64,000 nt of DNA from the NCBI RefSeq assembly GCF_947495145.1, contig NZ_CANLXP010000009.1, forward strand, positions 93,385 to 157,384, given 5' to 3'. The position numbers and the translations under genes are program-made. The notes under the pieces were generated by a model, which searched no databases, was not told where the DNA came from, and saw only the letters and a list, made by a program, of their open reading frames with translations. How positions within the stretch are numbered: position 1 is the stretch's first letter; each line of letters begins with the position of its first letter. Source of the DNA: an uncultured Arthrobacter sp. Lineage in GTDB: Bacteria; Actinomycetota; Actinomycetes; Actinomycetales; Micrococcaceae. Of this stretch, positions 35,401 to 42,353 are shown piece after piece.

Positions 35401-35660
35401 GGAAGGCCTAGCTCAGCGAAGGCGGAGTCGGCGGCGGCCTGCTGCGCTGCGTCGTCGTCGGCAATGGTGGTGTGGATGCGGAAGAAACCCTGTGCGCCGG
35501 GGGCTGCGGCAAGCGACCGCAGCGCCTCGGTGGCAGCCAACTGGGTGAAGCCGCTGATGCCGGCGAGGACCGCCGTCAGAACCGCCAGGGTCAGCGCTAT
35601 GATGGCCAACAGGCTGCGGCGGGCGGAGGCGCGGCGCGAAGCAAGATGAACCAGCCGCAC
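32451..35660 (-). CDS. FtsX-like permease (1069 residues)
   Basis: This very large protein starts with a membrane segment (SLLAIIALTLAVLTAVLAGISG), then has an extracellular domain to about residue 290, membrane blocks at about 295-540, a second extracellular domain at about 550-920, and a final FtsX block with VQSRRSEVAVLRALGMQAQDQVRGRRWEV. It heads the operon and partners the 909-residue permease. Substrate is unknown. No signal of a lipoprotein-release role is expected in a monoderm; peptide, lipid or antibiotic handling are alternatives. Confidence 0.83.
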   Translation of the reverse strand: MRLVHLASRRASARRSLLAIIALTLAVLTAVLAGISGFTQLAATEALRSLAAAPGAQGFFRIHTTIADDDAAQQAAADSAFAELGLPNGLAISTAPYSPPRPLVPSGGTATNLPADLTFLPVGWTPTTTPAAGSLATFAPEAGTEGADTQRTGPVPAALEASTAESLGLAIGDTFAVEGAAGTVRLELVATLTPRGPDAAFLNPVPVQGAETVPTAVVVPPDAIPTLSGEPKVQWVFTVNADSVSAAELSRLAEGLRQLPQRLSSDTAVNDGGVIPSGELAGLLASAADATQSVRAVLPIALLLLVALSAVTVVQFARLLADTRAVEDKLISARGSTTGQRAAVAAFEIVPLVIAGCGLGWIAAVVLGPLLSSGNETNYLEGMGEFASASWTVPVLCAGITALVFVGVAVLDALREHSPGADAARTARVASFGVLALLLAATVLSLWQFLLYRSPLVESGSGALRVNPLAAPAPALLLLAGTALALVITSWLARRVERQTASRATLGVPLAARQVSRRIASYVIPIALVTVTVGTATFTAAYAQTTSRSQEAASQLGNGSDVRVAVPGPLVIRSADDVPQLSAYADSEAVTAASLAYRGEARLASITSPLLAVDAASLPGLLSDGANLLDVGVLAAALAFEPPVPEPALTLTPSATQVRMQFTSTGTSETADDDGATRTASVTVWIRTEAGNLVPVPAGTLALSGAGDQAHSLSFALPEGLRPTAIAAIDVALEPSETPRGYELEITSVSSDGGTGTGQGRFTEDSSLQLAVGVFGAAQSGVQPLDEGVGVRFPEEGSTAGTAQARLMLDVGDSPSLPVALTAELLADLDLAVGDPVSLRPGGVEIQGIVAAVAPVLPGTTESTAVLADLQAYSRASLASSPAPPRPGEIWLASSDRGATAAAAAGIAGPGATVSTADNSLIGRFLAPAATSLWIGAIGALLVGGAALTASIVTLVQSRRSEVAVLRALGMQAQDQVRGRRWEVLSVGGAAVVLGLLTGLGVAALTVSLLAQAVVVNASEALRAPLSIAVVPLLGVLAVQVLILVLTAWFYGERVKRQALTPALAVDAL

Positions 35661-36011
35661 TCTTCGCCCTACCCCCTTGATGAACCTCCTGCCATCCTAT
35701 GTGGTGGTGTGAGCGGAAGCTGTTTCGGCTGTATTGCGATTGGGTTCCGACCGTGTTTTGACCGGCGGGGCCGGTCCACGCTAACCTTGAGAGTCGTTGT
35801 GCGTATCCCATCTCGATACGTCCATGCCCGCGTGCGGCTCAGTTGCAGAGCTACCTGGCCCGCGGATATGGCCGAGAACCCAGGGATCACCGGTGAAGCT
35901 TTCAGTCCTCACCTGAAGTTCCGGTAACGCATGCATCAGCTGCGTTGGCATCGGGAGGTCATACTCCTGTTAGCCAGCGTCACCGTAGAACAAGAAACGA
36001 AGGCAAAAACC
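35661..36011 (+). promoter_or_regulatory. rplM promoter and long leader
   Basis: This 351-bp gap has no supported gene. TTGACC (35758-35763) and TAACCT (35782-35787) are spaced by 18 bp and form a good promoter for rplM, leaving a leader of about 215 nt. The first 90 bp presumably carry the promoter of the divergent ABC operon, though no clear boxes were identified. AACGAAGGC lies before the rplM GTG. Confidence 0.6.
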
Positions 36012-36455
36012 GTGCGTACGTACACCCCGAAGCCCGGCGACATCAACCGCCAGTGGCACGTCATTGACGCCACCGACGTTGTCCTAGGCCGTCTTGCCAG
36101 CCAGACCGCAACACTGCTGCGCGGAAAGCACAAGCCGACCTTTGCCCCCCATATGGATATGGGCGACTTCGTCATCATCATCAACGCTGAGAAGGTTGCC
36201 CTCACCGGCGCCAAGCTCGAACAGAAGCGTGCCTACCGCCACTCCGGTTTCCCGGGTGGCCTGAAGTCCGTCAACTACGCAGAGCTGCTGGAGAAGAACC
36301 CGGTACGCGCTGTTGAGAAGGCCATCAAGGGTATGCTTCCCAAGACCTCCCTTGCTGCACAGCAGATCGGCAAGCTGAAGGTCTACCGCGGTGCAGAGCA
36401 CCCGCACTCGGCTCAGAAGCCCCAGACTTTCGAAATCACCCAGGTCGCTCAGTAG
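36012..36455 (+). CDS. rplM: 50S ribosomal protein L13
   Basis: From GTG 36012 the product is 147 residues, the standard L13 length, beginning [20 protein letters not shown] with DVVLGRLAS and the later [20 protein letters not shown] and [15 protein letters not shown]. In-frame upstream codons as far as an ATG at 35931 are rejected because the added residues are not L13-like. L13 is an early 50S assembly protein, and with rpsI forms the usual two-gene operon. Confidence 0.97.
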   Translation: MRTYTPKPGDINRQWHVIDATDVVLGRLASQTATLLRGKHKPTFAPHMDMGDFVIIINAEKVALTGAKLEQKRAYRHSGFPGGLKSVNYAELLEKNPVRAVEKAIKGMLPKTSLAAQQIGKLKVYRGAEHPHSAQKPQTFEITQVAQ

Positions 36456-36494
36456 TCCTGGCCACCACAGACTAAGAATCACTCAAGGAGAACC

Positions 36495-36992
36495 GTGGCT
36501 CAGAACACTGAAGAGCTGAATGAACCAACCGAGGAGCTCACCAGCTACACCTCGGAATCGGCCGCCGTTTCGGACGCCCCTGTAAAGGAGCGCCCCGCGC
36601 TGACCGTCGGCGGTGCCGCTGTAGGCCGTCGCAAGGAAGCCGTTGCGCGCGTCCGCGTTACCCCCGGAACCGGCAAGTGGATTGTCAACGGCCGCGAGCT
36701 GTCTGACTACTTCCCCAACAAGTTGCACCAGCAGGAAGTCAACGATCCGTTCAAGCTCCTCGAGCTCGACGGCGCGTATGACGTCATTGCTCGCATCCAC
36801 GGCGGTGGCCCCTCCGGCCAGGCCGGTGCGCTGCGCCTCGGTGTTGCCCGCGCGCTCAACGAGATTGACCGCGAGAACAACCGCCCCGCCCTCAAGAAGG
36901 CAGGCTTCCTGACCCGTGACGCCCGCGTCATCGAGCGCAAGAAGGCCGGTCTCAAGAAGGCACGCAAGGCGCCTCAGTATTCCAAGCGCTAG
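36495..36992 (+). CDS. rpsI: 30S ribosomal protein S9 with acidic N-terminal extension
   Basis: The S9 core starts around residue 35 ([20 protein letters not shown]) and ends with the conserved [12 protein letters not shown], whose final Arg contacts P-site tRNA. The length is 165 instead of about 130 because of a Glu/Ser/Thr-rich N-terminal extension. It starts at GTG behind CAAGGAGAACC. A set of repeated motifs and a strong hairpin follow. Confidence 0.97.
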   Translation: MAQNTEELNEPTEELTSYTSESAAVSDAPVKERPALTVGGAAVGRRKEAVARVRVTPGTGKWIVNGRELSDYFPNKLHQQEVNDPFKLLELDGAYDVIARIHGGGPSGQAGALRLGVARALNEIDRENNRPALKKAGFLTRDARVIERKKAGLKKARKAPQYSKR

Positions 36993-37008
36993 AGCTTCCC
37001 CGGCTGGC

Positions 37009-37086
37009 GGAGCAACCTGGACGATGGTGGGCAATATTTCGGTCACTTTGGTCCATCTTGCTCCACTAGGCGTCCAGGTTGCTCCA
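37009..37086. repeat. Repeated TTGCTCC-containing motifs after rpsI
   Basis: GGAGCAACCTGGACG (37009-37023) is a perfect inverted copy of CGTCCAGGTTGCTCC (37071-37085). A third, direct copy GTCCATCTTGCTCCA (37051-37065) matches GTCCAGGTTGCTCCA (37072-37086) at 13 of 15 positions. The set lies between rpsI and its terminator; function unknown. Confidence 0.8.
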
Positions 37087-37097
37087 TAAGCTTCACC

Positions 37098-37135
37098 CGT
37101 TACGCCCGCTCGGCTGCTGCCGGGCGGGCGTAACG
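37098..37135 (+). terminator. 12-bp terminator hairpin after rpsI
   Basis: CGTTACGCCCGC (37098-37109) pairs perfectly with GCGGGCGTAACG (37124-37135), with a 14-nt loop and a CTTTAAC tail. It probably ends the rplM-rpsI transcript. Confidence 0.8.
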
Positions 37136-37183
37136 CTTTAACAGCGTTCTTCGATGCTTCCCGGGTGCGGGACATTTCTCCCT

Positions 37184-37189
37184 TAGGAT
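37184..37189 (+). promoter_or_regulatory. -10 element of a probable leaderless glmM transcript
   Basis: TAGGAT lies 8 nt before the glmM ATG, and no Shine-Dalgarno motif is present in between. That places the expected transcription start at or next to the start codon. Confidence 0.5.
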
Positions 37190-37197
37190 GAACCACG

Positions 37198-38550
37198 ATG
37201 ACTAGATTATTTGGGACCGATGGCGTCCGCGGTCAGGCGAACGGCCTCCTCACCGCAGAACTCGCATTGCAGCTTTCCCAGGCGGCTGCCGTGGTGCTCG
37301 GGCATCAGCAAGCGGACGGCAGGCGCCCCACCGCCGTCATCGCCCGCGATCCGCGTATCAGCGGCGACTTCATCGCTGCCGCCGTTGAAGCGGGCCTCGC
37401 CAGTGCCGGCGTCGACGTTTTCGACGCAGGGGTCCTCCCCACACCTGCCGCGGCGTTCCTCGTCGCCGACCTGAACGCTGATTTCGGCGTCATGATCTCG
37501 GCCTCACACAATCCGGCGCCCGATAACGGCATCAAATTCCTGGCCCGCGGCGGCAAAAAGCTCGACGACGCTCTCGAGGACGCGATCGAAGCCGAGCTGA
37601 ACGAGCCCCGCCACCGTCCGGTCGGCCCTGATGTCGGCCGTATCCAGCGTTTCGCGGATGCGGAAGACCGCTACGTCGTCCATCTCCTGCAGTCGCTTCC
37701 GCATCGGCTCGATGGCCTCAAGGTGGTGCTGGACTGCGCCAATGGTGCGGCCAGCGGTTGCTCGCCGCAGGTCTTCGCCGACGCCGGTGCCGACATCATC
37801 GTCATCGGCGCTGACCCGGACGGCATCAACATCAACGACGGCTGCGGTTCCACCCACCTCGAGATGCTCCAGGCCGCGGTGCTGGAACACGGTGCGGATC
37901 TTGGTATAGCGCACGACGGCGATGCTGACCGCTGCCTTGCAGTGGATCACGAAGGCACCGTCGTGGACGGCGACCAGATCATGGCGATCATGGCCGTAGC
38001 ACTCAACTCCGCCGGCCGGCTCAAGGACAACACTCTCGTCGCCACAGTGATGAGCAATCTCGGCCTGAAACTCGCTCTGCGCGACGCAGGCATCAGCCTG
38101 CGCGAGACCTCCGTCGGCGACCGCTATGTGCTTGAAGGCATGCGCGACGGCGGCTTCAGCCTCGGCGGCGAGCAGTCGGGTCACGTCATCTTCGCCGATT
38201 ACGCGACCACGGGCGACGGCGTCCTCACGGGTCTTCAGCTCGCGGCGCAGGTTGCGCTGACCGGCCGCAGCCTCAAGGAACTGTCCACCATCATGACCAA
38301 GCTCCCGCAGGTGCTGATCAACGTCAAGGGCGTCGACAAGTCGAGCGTCAACAGCGACGACGAAGTACAGCGTGCCGTCCGGAGCGCCCAGGAGTCTCTC
38401 GGGGAAACCGGCCGCGTGCTGTTGCGTCCTTCCGGCACTGAGCCAGTGGTCCGCGTGATGGTTGAGGCAGCAGACATGGTGACCGCCGAACGCACCGCCG
38501 AGACTCTCGCCGGGATCGTGCACAACCAGTTGGCACTCGAACCCGCCTAA
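37198..38550 (+). CDS. glmM: Phosphoglucosamine mutase
   Basis: The 450-residue enzyme converts glucosamine-6-phosphate to glucosamine-1-phosphate for peptidoglycan precursors. The active-site serine loop [16 protein letters not shown] is near residue 100, the metal-binding loop DGDADRC near 240, the sugar loop GGEQSGH near 325 and the phosphate-binding [14 protein letters not shown] near 405. The N-terminus [13 protein letters not shown] is canonical. glmS lies 3.8 kb downstream in the same orientation but is not in the same operon. Confidence 0.98.
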   Translation: MTRLFGTDGVRGQANGLLTAELALQLSQAAAVVLGHQQADGRRPTAVIARDPRISGDFIAAAVEAGLASAGVDVFDAGVLPTPAAAFLVADLNADFGVMISASHNPAPDNGIKFLARGGKKLDDALEDAIEAELNEPRHRPVGPDVGRIQRFADAEDRYVVHLLQSLPHRLDGLKVVLDCANGAASGCSPQVFADAGADIIVIGADPDGININDGCGSTHLEMLQAAVLEHGADLGIAHDGDADRCLAVDHEGTVVDGDQIMAIMAVALNSAGRLKDNTLVATVMSNLGLKLALRDAGISLRETSVGDRYVLEGMRDGGFSLGGEQSGHVIFADYATTGDGVLTGLQLAAQVALTGRSLKELSTIMTKLPQVLINVKGVDKSSVNSDDEVQRAVRSAQESLGETGRVLLRPSGTEPVVRVMVEAADMVTAERTAETLAGIVHNQLALEPA

Positions 38551-38565
38551 TTCCTCCGCACTCTT

Positions 38566-38603
38566 TCTAAACATGAATAGCCGTTACACTATTCATGTTT
38601 AGA
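38566..38603. promoter_or_regulatory. Palindrome upstream of the Fic gene
   Basis: TCTAAACATGAATAG (38566-38580) and CTATTCATGTTTAGA (38589-38603) are perfect 15-bp arms around CCGTTACA. It is AT-rich in contrast to its surroundings, sits 59 bp before the Fic ATG, and overlaps TACACT (38585-38590), a possible -10. It is a strong candidate operator. Confidence 0.75.
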
Positions 38604-38662
38604 GGACTAAATGCGAATAGCACTAGACCAATTCTTGGTTCGGGAAATGGGGCGGTGGATCG

Positions 38663-39835
38663 ATGTGGCCAGCGCATGAATACGAAACGCGGCCGTGGAG
38701 ATCTTCGGGACGACCGCCGCGGGAGGATCGGCTCTTCACCGAGGTGCTGGTATCCCTGCCGCCGCTGATCGCGAAGCATGATTACTATCCGGAAAAGGAC
38801 ACCCTGGTCGCGCTGGAAGAAGCCGCCGTTGCTGTGGCTTCCCTCGATGCCGCCTCCGGTTCGCGCATGGCGGCCATCAGTGGGTTCCTCCTCCGGAGTG
38901 AGTCTGTCTCCTCCTCGAAGATCGAACACGTCGAAGCGCCGCGGGATGATTACGCTCGAGCAGCGATAGGGATCAAGGCAAGTGCGAACGCCCGTTCCAT
39001 GGTCGCTGCCACTAACGCCATCCAAGCCATGATCGACGGGGCCGGATCGAAGGGCACGATCTCGCTGGAACAGATTCTGAAGGCGCACCACCTGCTGATG
39101 AAGGACGATCCGGTCGACTTCAAGTACGCCGGTTGCTTCCGCGATGTCCAGAACTGGATCGGCGGTTCTGACTACTCTCCGCGCGATGCTATTCATGTTC
39201 CGCCTCCCCCGGAACTTGTCGGCAACTTGATCGCCGACCTGATTGCGTTCTGTAACAGGAATGACCTGCCTGTAATAGCCCAGGCAGCCATTGCGCACGC
39301 ACAATTTGAGACCGTGCACCCATTTACCGACGGCAACGGCAGGATTGGGCGCGCCCTTATCGGTGCCGTCTGCCGTCGCCGTCGGCTGACCACCAGAACG
39401 GTTACCCCAATCGCCTCCGCCATGGTCGCCGACGTCCAGCGGTACTTCGATCTGGTCAATGCCTACAGAACTGGTGATGTTGACCCGTTCGTACTGTACT
39501 TGGCGGTATCGGCGGTAAGGGCGACCGATGCCGCCCGCGCATCGATAGCCGAGTTGGAGGCGCTGCCCGAAATCTGGGAGGAAGCAGCGAAGCCGCGGCG
39601 CGGTTCTGCCGATGAGAAAATCATTGCCGCTTTGCTGGAACAACCGGTGATCGAAGCGCACGCGGCTGCCCAAATCGCCGGTGTTACCTTGAATGCCGTC
39701 TATGCCAGTTTGGACCGGCTGACAGAAGCCGGTGTCATTACGCCCATTACCCGGGGCAAACGGGACCGTGCCTGGGCAGCAACCGAGGTGCTCGACGAGG
39801 TTGACCGGCTGAACGCGCGCCTGGCAGGCAAGTAG
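38663..39835 (+). CDS. Fic-domain protein with C-terminal winged helix
   Basis: The 390-residue protein has the Fic motif HPFTDGNGRIGR at residues 219-230, with catalytic His219, and the N-terminal Fic_N-type region. The inhibitory-helix sequence is SSKIEH (84-89), resembling the S-x-x-x-E-G/N motif with His in the last place. The C-terminal 70 residues (DEKIIAALLEQPVIEAHAAA onward) form a DNA-binding-like winged helix. Fic proteins usually AMPylate proteins; the target here is unknown. A palindrome upstream suggests self-regulation. Flanks differ from neighbouring core genes in function, hinting at acquisition. Confidence 0.9.
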   Translation: MWPAHEYETRPWRSSGRPPREDRLFTEVLVSLPPLIAKHDYYPEKDTLVALEEAAVAVASLDAASGSRMAAISGFLLRSESVSSSKIEHVEAPRDDYARAAIGIKASANARSMVAATNAIQAMIDGAGSKGTISLEQILKAHHLLMKDDPVDFKYAGCFRDVQNWIGGSDYSPRDAIHVPPPPELVGNLIADLIAFCNRNDLPVIAQAAIAHAQFETVHPFTDGNGRIGRALIGAVCRRRRLTTRTVTPIASAMVADVQRYFDLVNAYRTGDVDPFVLYLAVSAVRATDAARASIAELEALPEIWEEAAKPRRGSADEKIIAALLEQPVIEAHAAAQIAGVTLNAVYASLDRLTEAGVITPITRGKRDRAWAATEVLDEVDRLNARLAGK

Positions 39836-39841
39836 TGTCTG

Positions 39842-40237
39842 TCAGGAGCTACGCTGCTTGAGGCTGTCGCGGATCTCGGTCAGCAGCGCGATCTGCGGAT
39901 CGACCTCCTCGACTTCCTCTTCGAGGTTCAGCTTGCGGTCGCGCCGCTCAATGAGCTTGTTCATCGGCATCACGATTACGAAGTAGACAGCGGCGGCAAT
40001 CAGAAGGAAATTCACGACGGCGGTGAGGAACATCCCGAACAGGATCTCGTTGCCGTTGATGGTCACTTTCGCGAAGTCGTCGAAGTTGGGGGCGCCGACG
40101 AGCGCCGAAATCAGTGGCATGAGGACGTTCTCGACGAGCGACTTCACCACCGCCCCGAACGCGGCACCGATAACCACGGCAACAGCCAGGTCGATGACGT
40201 TGCCCTTCATGATGAAGTTTTTGAATCCGTTGATCAT
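39842..40237 (-). CDS. mscL: Large-conductance mechanosensitive channel MscL
   Basis: The 131-residue protein has the MscL N-terminus GFKNFIMKGNVIDLAVAVVIG leading into TM1, a short periplasm-side loop, TM2 (LTAVVNFLLIAAAVYFVIVM) and a charged C-terminal helix (KLNLEEEVEEVDPQIALLTEIRDSL). It opens on membrane stretch to release solutes during hypo-osmotic shock. TAGCCT lies 6 nt before the ATG (40244-40249), a possible leaderless promoter. It converges on the Fic gene, 6 nt apart. Confidence 0.97.
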   Translation of the reverse strand: MINGFKNFIMKGNVIDLAVAVVIGAAFGAVVKSLVENVLMPLISALVGAPNFDDFAKVTINGNEILFGMFLTAVVNFLLIAAAVYFVIVMPMNKLIERRDRKLNLEEEVEEVDPQIALLTEIRDSLKQRSS

Positions 40238-40321
40238 GGGTTCAGGCTACGGGAAGAGTTGTGCAGATCCGGTGAGCCCGACGGCGCACAAACCGCCGGA
40301 GCTGCGCAGAAGTTCCAGGGG

Positions 40322-41215
40322 TTAGTACCCGGGGGCTGCGGGAAGTCCGAAGTACTCCTCGAGCGTCGCAATGCCCTCATCCCGCATGGCCTGGGCGACG
40401 TCGACGCCCACGTACCGGTAGTGCCAGGCCTCGCCGGAGAACCCGGTGATGTCCTGTGCTCCACTCGGGTACCGCAGGATGAACCCGAACCGGTGCGCGT
40501 TGGCCGCCATCCACTGGCCGGCCGCCGTGTCGGCGAAGCAGGAGGACAGGGTGCATGCGCCATCGGCCTGTCCCACGTCGAACGAGAGCCCTGTCTGATG
40601 CTCCGAGAACCCGGCGCGGGCCGAGATCCGGTCTGCTTCATCGGTGTTGCCGCCGTGCTGCGCCACCCAGTGCTCGTAGGTGGACACCTGATCCTGATAG
40701 GAGCGGTAACCACTGACCATGGTGAGGCCGACGCCGTCGTCCGCTGCCGCCGCGAAGAGCTCCTCCACAGCCGCTGCGGTGTCGCCACGCAGCAGCGCAT
40801 TCGGTTCCTGTACCGCGAGGGGAACCGCGGGCAGCACAAGACCGGAGGGGAAGTAGTCCACCGGGTTGAGGGGCCGGCGCTTATTGACGACGACGGTCAC
40901 CGACTCAGGATCACTCAGCTCGGCCGGTTCTGCGGGCGCTTCAGCTACCGGTGTCGGGGAGGAAGCGGGAACGCTCGGCGACGGTGTAGCCACCGGTGAG
41001 TCGGGCGAGACAGTAGCAGCAGCGGAGGTTTCAACCGGAGTAGGCGTGCGCTGCGCCGGAGCGGGAATCGTGCCGGTAGAAAGCGATGCACGCGGAGCCG
41101 CAGAAGGAGCGGGAGTTTCTGCCGCCGTCGGAACACCGGCTGTGCTCGTGTTGTCCGCAGACGGGGACGGCGTACCGCAGGCTGACAGCGCGACGATGAG
41201 CACCGCCGTCGTCAT
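40322..41215 (-). CDS. VanY-like D-alanyl-D-alanine carboxypeptidase lipoprotein
   Basis: From ATG 41215 the product is 297 residues. MTTAVLIVALSACGTP carries a lipobox (LSAC), followed by a Ser/Thr/Pro/Ala-rich linker to about residue 100 and the zinc peptidase domain with SGYRSYQDQ, SEHQTGLSFDVG (His and Asp ligands) and EAWHYRYVG (His ligand). It should trim peptidoglycan stems outside the membrane. The signal n-region has no positive charge, so the true start may lie slightly upstream, where RRHRS occurs just after the coaA stop. Confidence 0.85.
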   Translation of the reverse strand: MTTAVLIVALSACGTPSPSADNTSTAGVPTAAETPAPSAAPRASLSTGTIPAPAQRTPTPVETSAAATVSPDSPVATPSPSVPASSPTPVAEAPAEPAELSDPESVTVVVNKRRPLNPVDYFPSGLVLPAVPLAVQEPNALLRGDTAAAVEELFAAAADDGVGLTMVSGYRSYQDQVSTYEHWVAQHGGNTDEADRISARAGFSEHQTGLSFDVGQADGACTLSSCFADTAAGQWMAANAHRFGFILRYPSGAQDITGFSGEAWHYRYVGVDVAQAMRDEGIATLEEYFGLPAAPGY

Positions 41216-41250
41216 CCAGCTGGATGGGCTGCGGTGCCGCCGGGGCGCCG

Positions 41251-42231
41251 TCAGGTTTTTCGTAGCAGCATTCTTCGGATCGAGTGGTCGGCTTCCTTGG
41301 TGAGCACCAGGGTGGCACGGCCACGGGTGGGCAGAACGTTGGCCATCAGGTTCGGTTCGTTGATGCGGTGCCAGATGCCAAGCGCGGTCTCGCGGGCCTC
41401 CTCGTCGGTGAGTGAGGCGTACCGGTGGAAGTAGGACTCCGGGTTGGCGAAGGCGCCGCTGCGCAGCGACTGGAAACGCTGGACGTACCACTCCTCAATA
41501 TAGGAGGTTTTCGCGTCCACGTAGATGGAAAAATCGAAGAAATCGCTCAGCGCGAGGCCAGACCGGCCGTCGGCCCTCATGCGCGCCGGTGCAAGGACAT
41601 TCAAACCCTCGACAATCAGCACGTCCGGCCGCCGAACCACCACTTCACGTCCCGGCACGATGTTGTACGTCAGGTGGGAGTACCAGGGGGCACGGACCTC
41701 CTCTGCACCGCTCTTCACCTCGCTGACAAAACGCAGCAGACGACGGCGGTCATAGGACTCCGGGAAGCCCTTCCGCTGCATCAGGCCGCGCCGCTCCAGC
41801 TCCTCGTTCGGATAGAGGAACCCGTCCGTGGTCACCAGTTCAACGTTCGGCGTGCCGGGCCAGCGGCGGAGCAGTTCGCGCAGCACGCGTGCGGTGGTGG
41901 ACTTGCCGACCGCCACCGAGCCGGCAACGCCGATCACAAACGGAGTGCGCGTGGTGCTCTCACCAAGGAAGGTGTTGGTGGCGGCATGCAGTTCGTGGGA
42001 TGCCGCCACATACAGGGAGAGCAGCCGGGAGAGGGGGAGGTACACCTCGCGCACCTCGTCCAGGTTGAGCGCATCGCCCAGCCCGCGCAGCCGGAGGATG
42101 TCCTCGACGTTCAGCGGCGACTCGATCTCATTGGACAGCCGCGCCCACGTCTGGCGCTCGAGTTCAACGAACGGGGTAACACCGGCGTCCACCGTCGCTG
42201 TGGGCCCGGTACCGGGACGTTGCTCACTCAC
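41251..42231 (-). CDS. coaA: Type I pantothenate kinase
   Basis: The 326-residue enzyme phosphorylates pantothenate, the first step to coenzyme A. The P-loop [46 protein letters not shown] and the later [11 protein letters not shown] are typical CoaA. GTG 42231 is preferred over upstream ATGs because TTGTTA/CAGAAT boxes lie immediately before it. It is divergent from glmS. Confidence 0.96.
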   Translation of the reverse strand: MSEQRPGTGPTATVDAGVTPFVELERQTWARLSNEIESPLNVEDILRLRGLGDALNLDEVREVYLPLSRLLSLYVAASHELHAATNTFLGESTTRTPFVIGVAGSVAVGKSTTARVLRELLRRWPGTPNVELVTTDGFLYPNEELERRGLMQRKGFPESYDRRRLLRFVSEVKSGAEEVRAPWYSHLTYNIVPGREVVVRRPDVLIVEGLNVLAPARMRADGRSGLALSDFFDFSIYVDAKTSYIEEWYVQRFQSLRSGAFANPESYFHRYASLTDEEARETALGIWHRINEPNLMANVLPTRGRATLVLTKEADHSIRRMLLRKT

Positions 42232-42238
42232 CCTGTGA

Positions 42239-42267
42239 ATTCTGCCCCTTGACCTGGACATTAACAA
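42239..42267 (-). promoter_or_regulatory. coaA promoter, leaderless
   Basis: On the minus strand TTGTTA (42262-42267) and CAGAAT (42239-42244) are spaced by exactly 17 bp, and the -10 ends 7 nt before the coaA GTG. The transcript would start at or beside the start codon. Confidence 0.65.
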
Positions 42268-42340
42268 ACGGGTCGCGGCCTGCCCGGTGACCTGCGCCAC
42301 CGCGGAACTTCGCGGGACAAAGGAACAAGCGCGCGGCAGG

Positions 42341-42346
42341 TACGCT
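42341..42346 (+). promoter_or_regulatory. Possible -10 of a leaderless glmS transcript
   Basis: TACGCT lies 7 nt before the glmS ATG. No ribosome-binding site is visible. A matching -35 was not recognised. Confidence 0.4.
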
Positions 42347-42353
42347 TAAGCCC

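Noticed and set aside
35931..36011. Upstream ATG start for rplM adding 27 residues
   Set aside because: The extra residues do not resemble L13 and the GTG at 36012 gives the exact family length.
37504..38574. Minus-strand open frame of 356 codons opposite glmM
   Set aside because: Composition is that of an antisense GC-rich shadow; the plus strand encodes full GlmM with all active-site loops.
39189..39199. CTATTCATGTT copy inside the Fic coding sequence, matching the upstream palindrome arm
   Set aside because: It is a half-site of 11 bp in coding sequence with no inverted partner; probably chance.
42232..42353. glmS ribozyme or riboswitch
   Set aside because: The gap is only 122 bp, is shared with the coaA promoter, and glmS appears to be transcribed from within 10 nt of its ATG.
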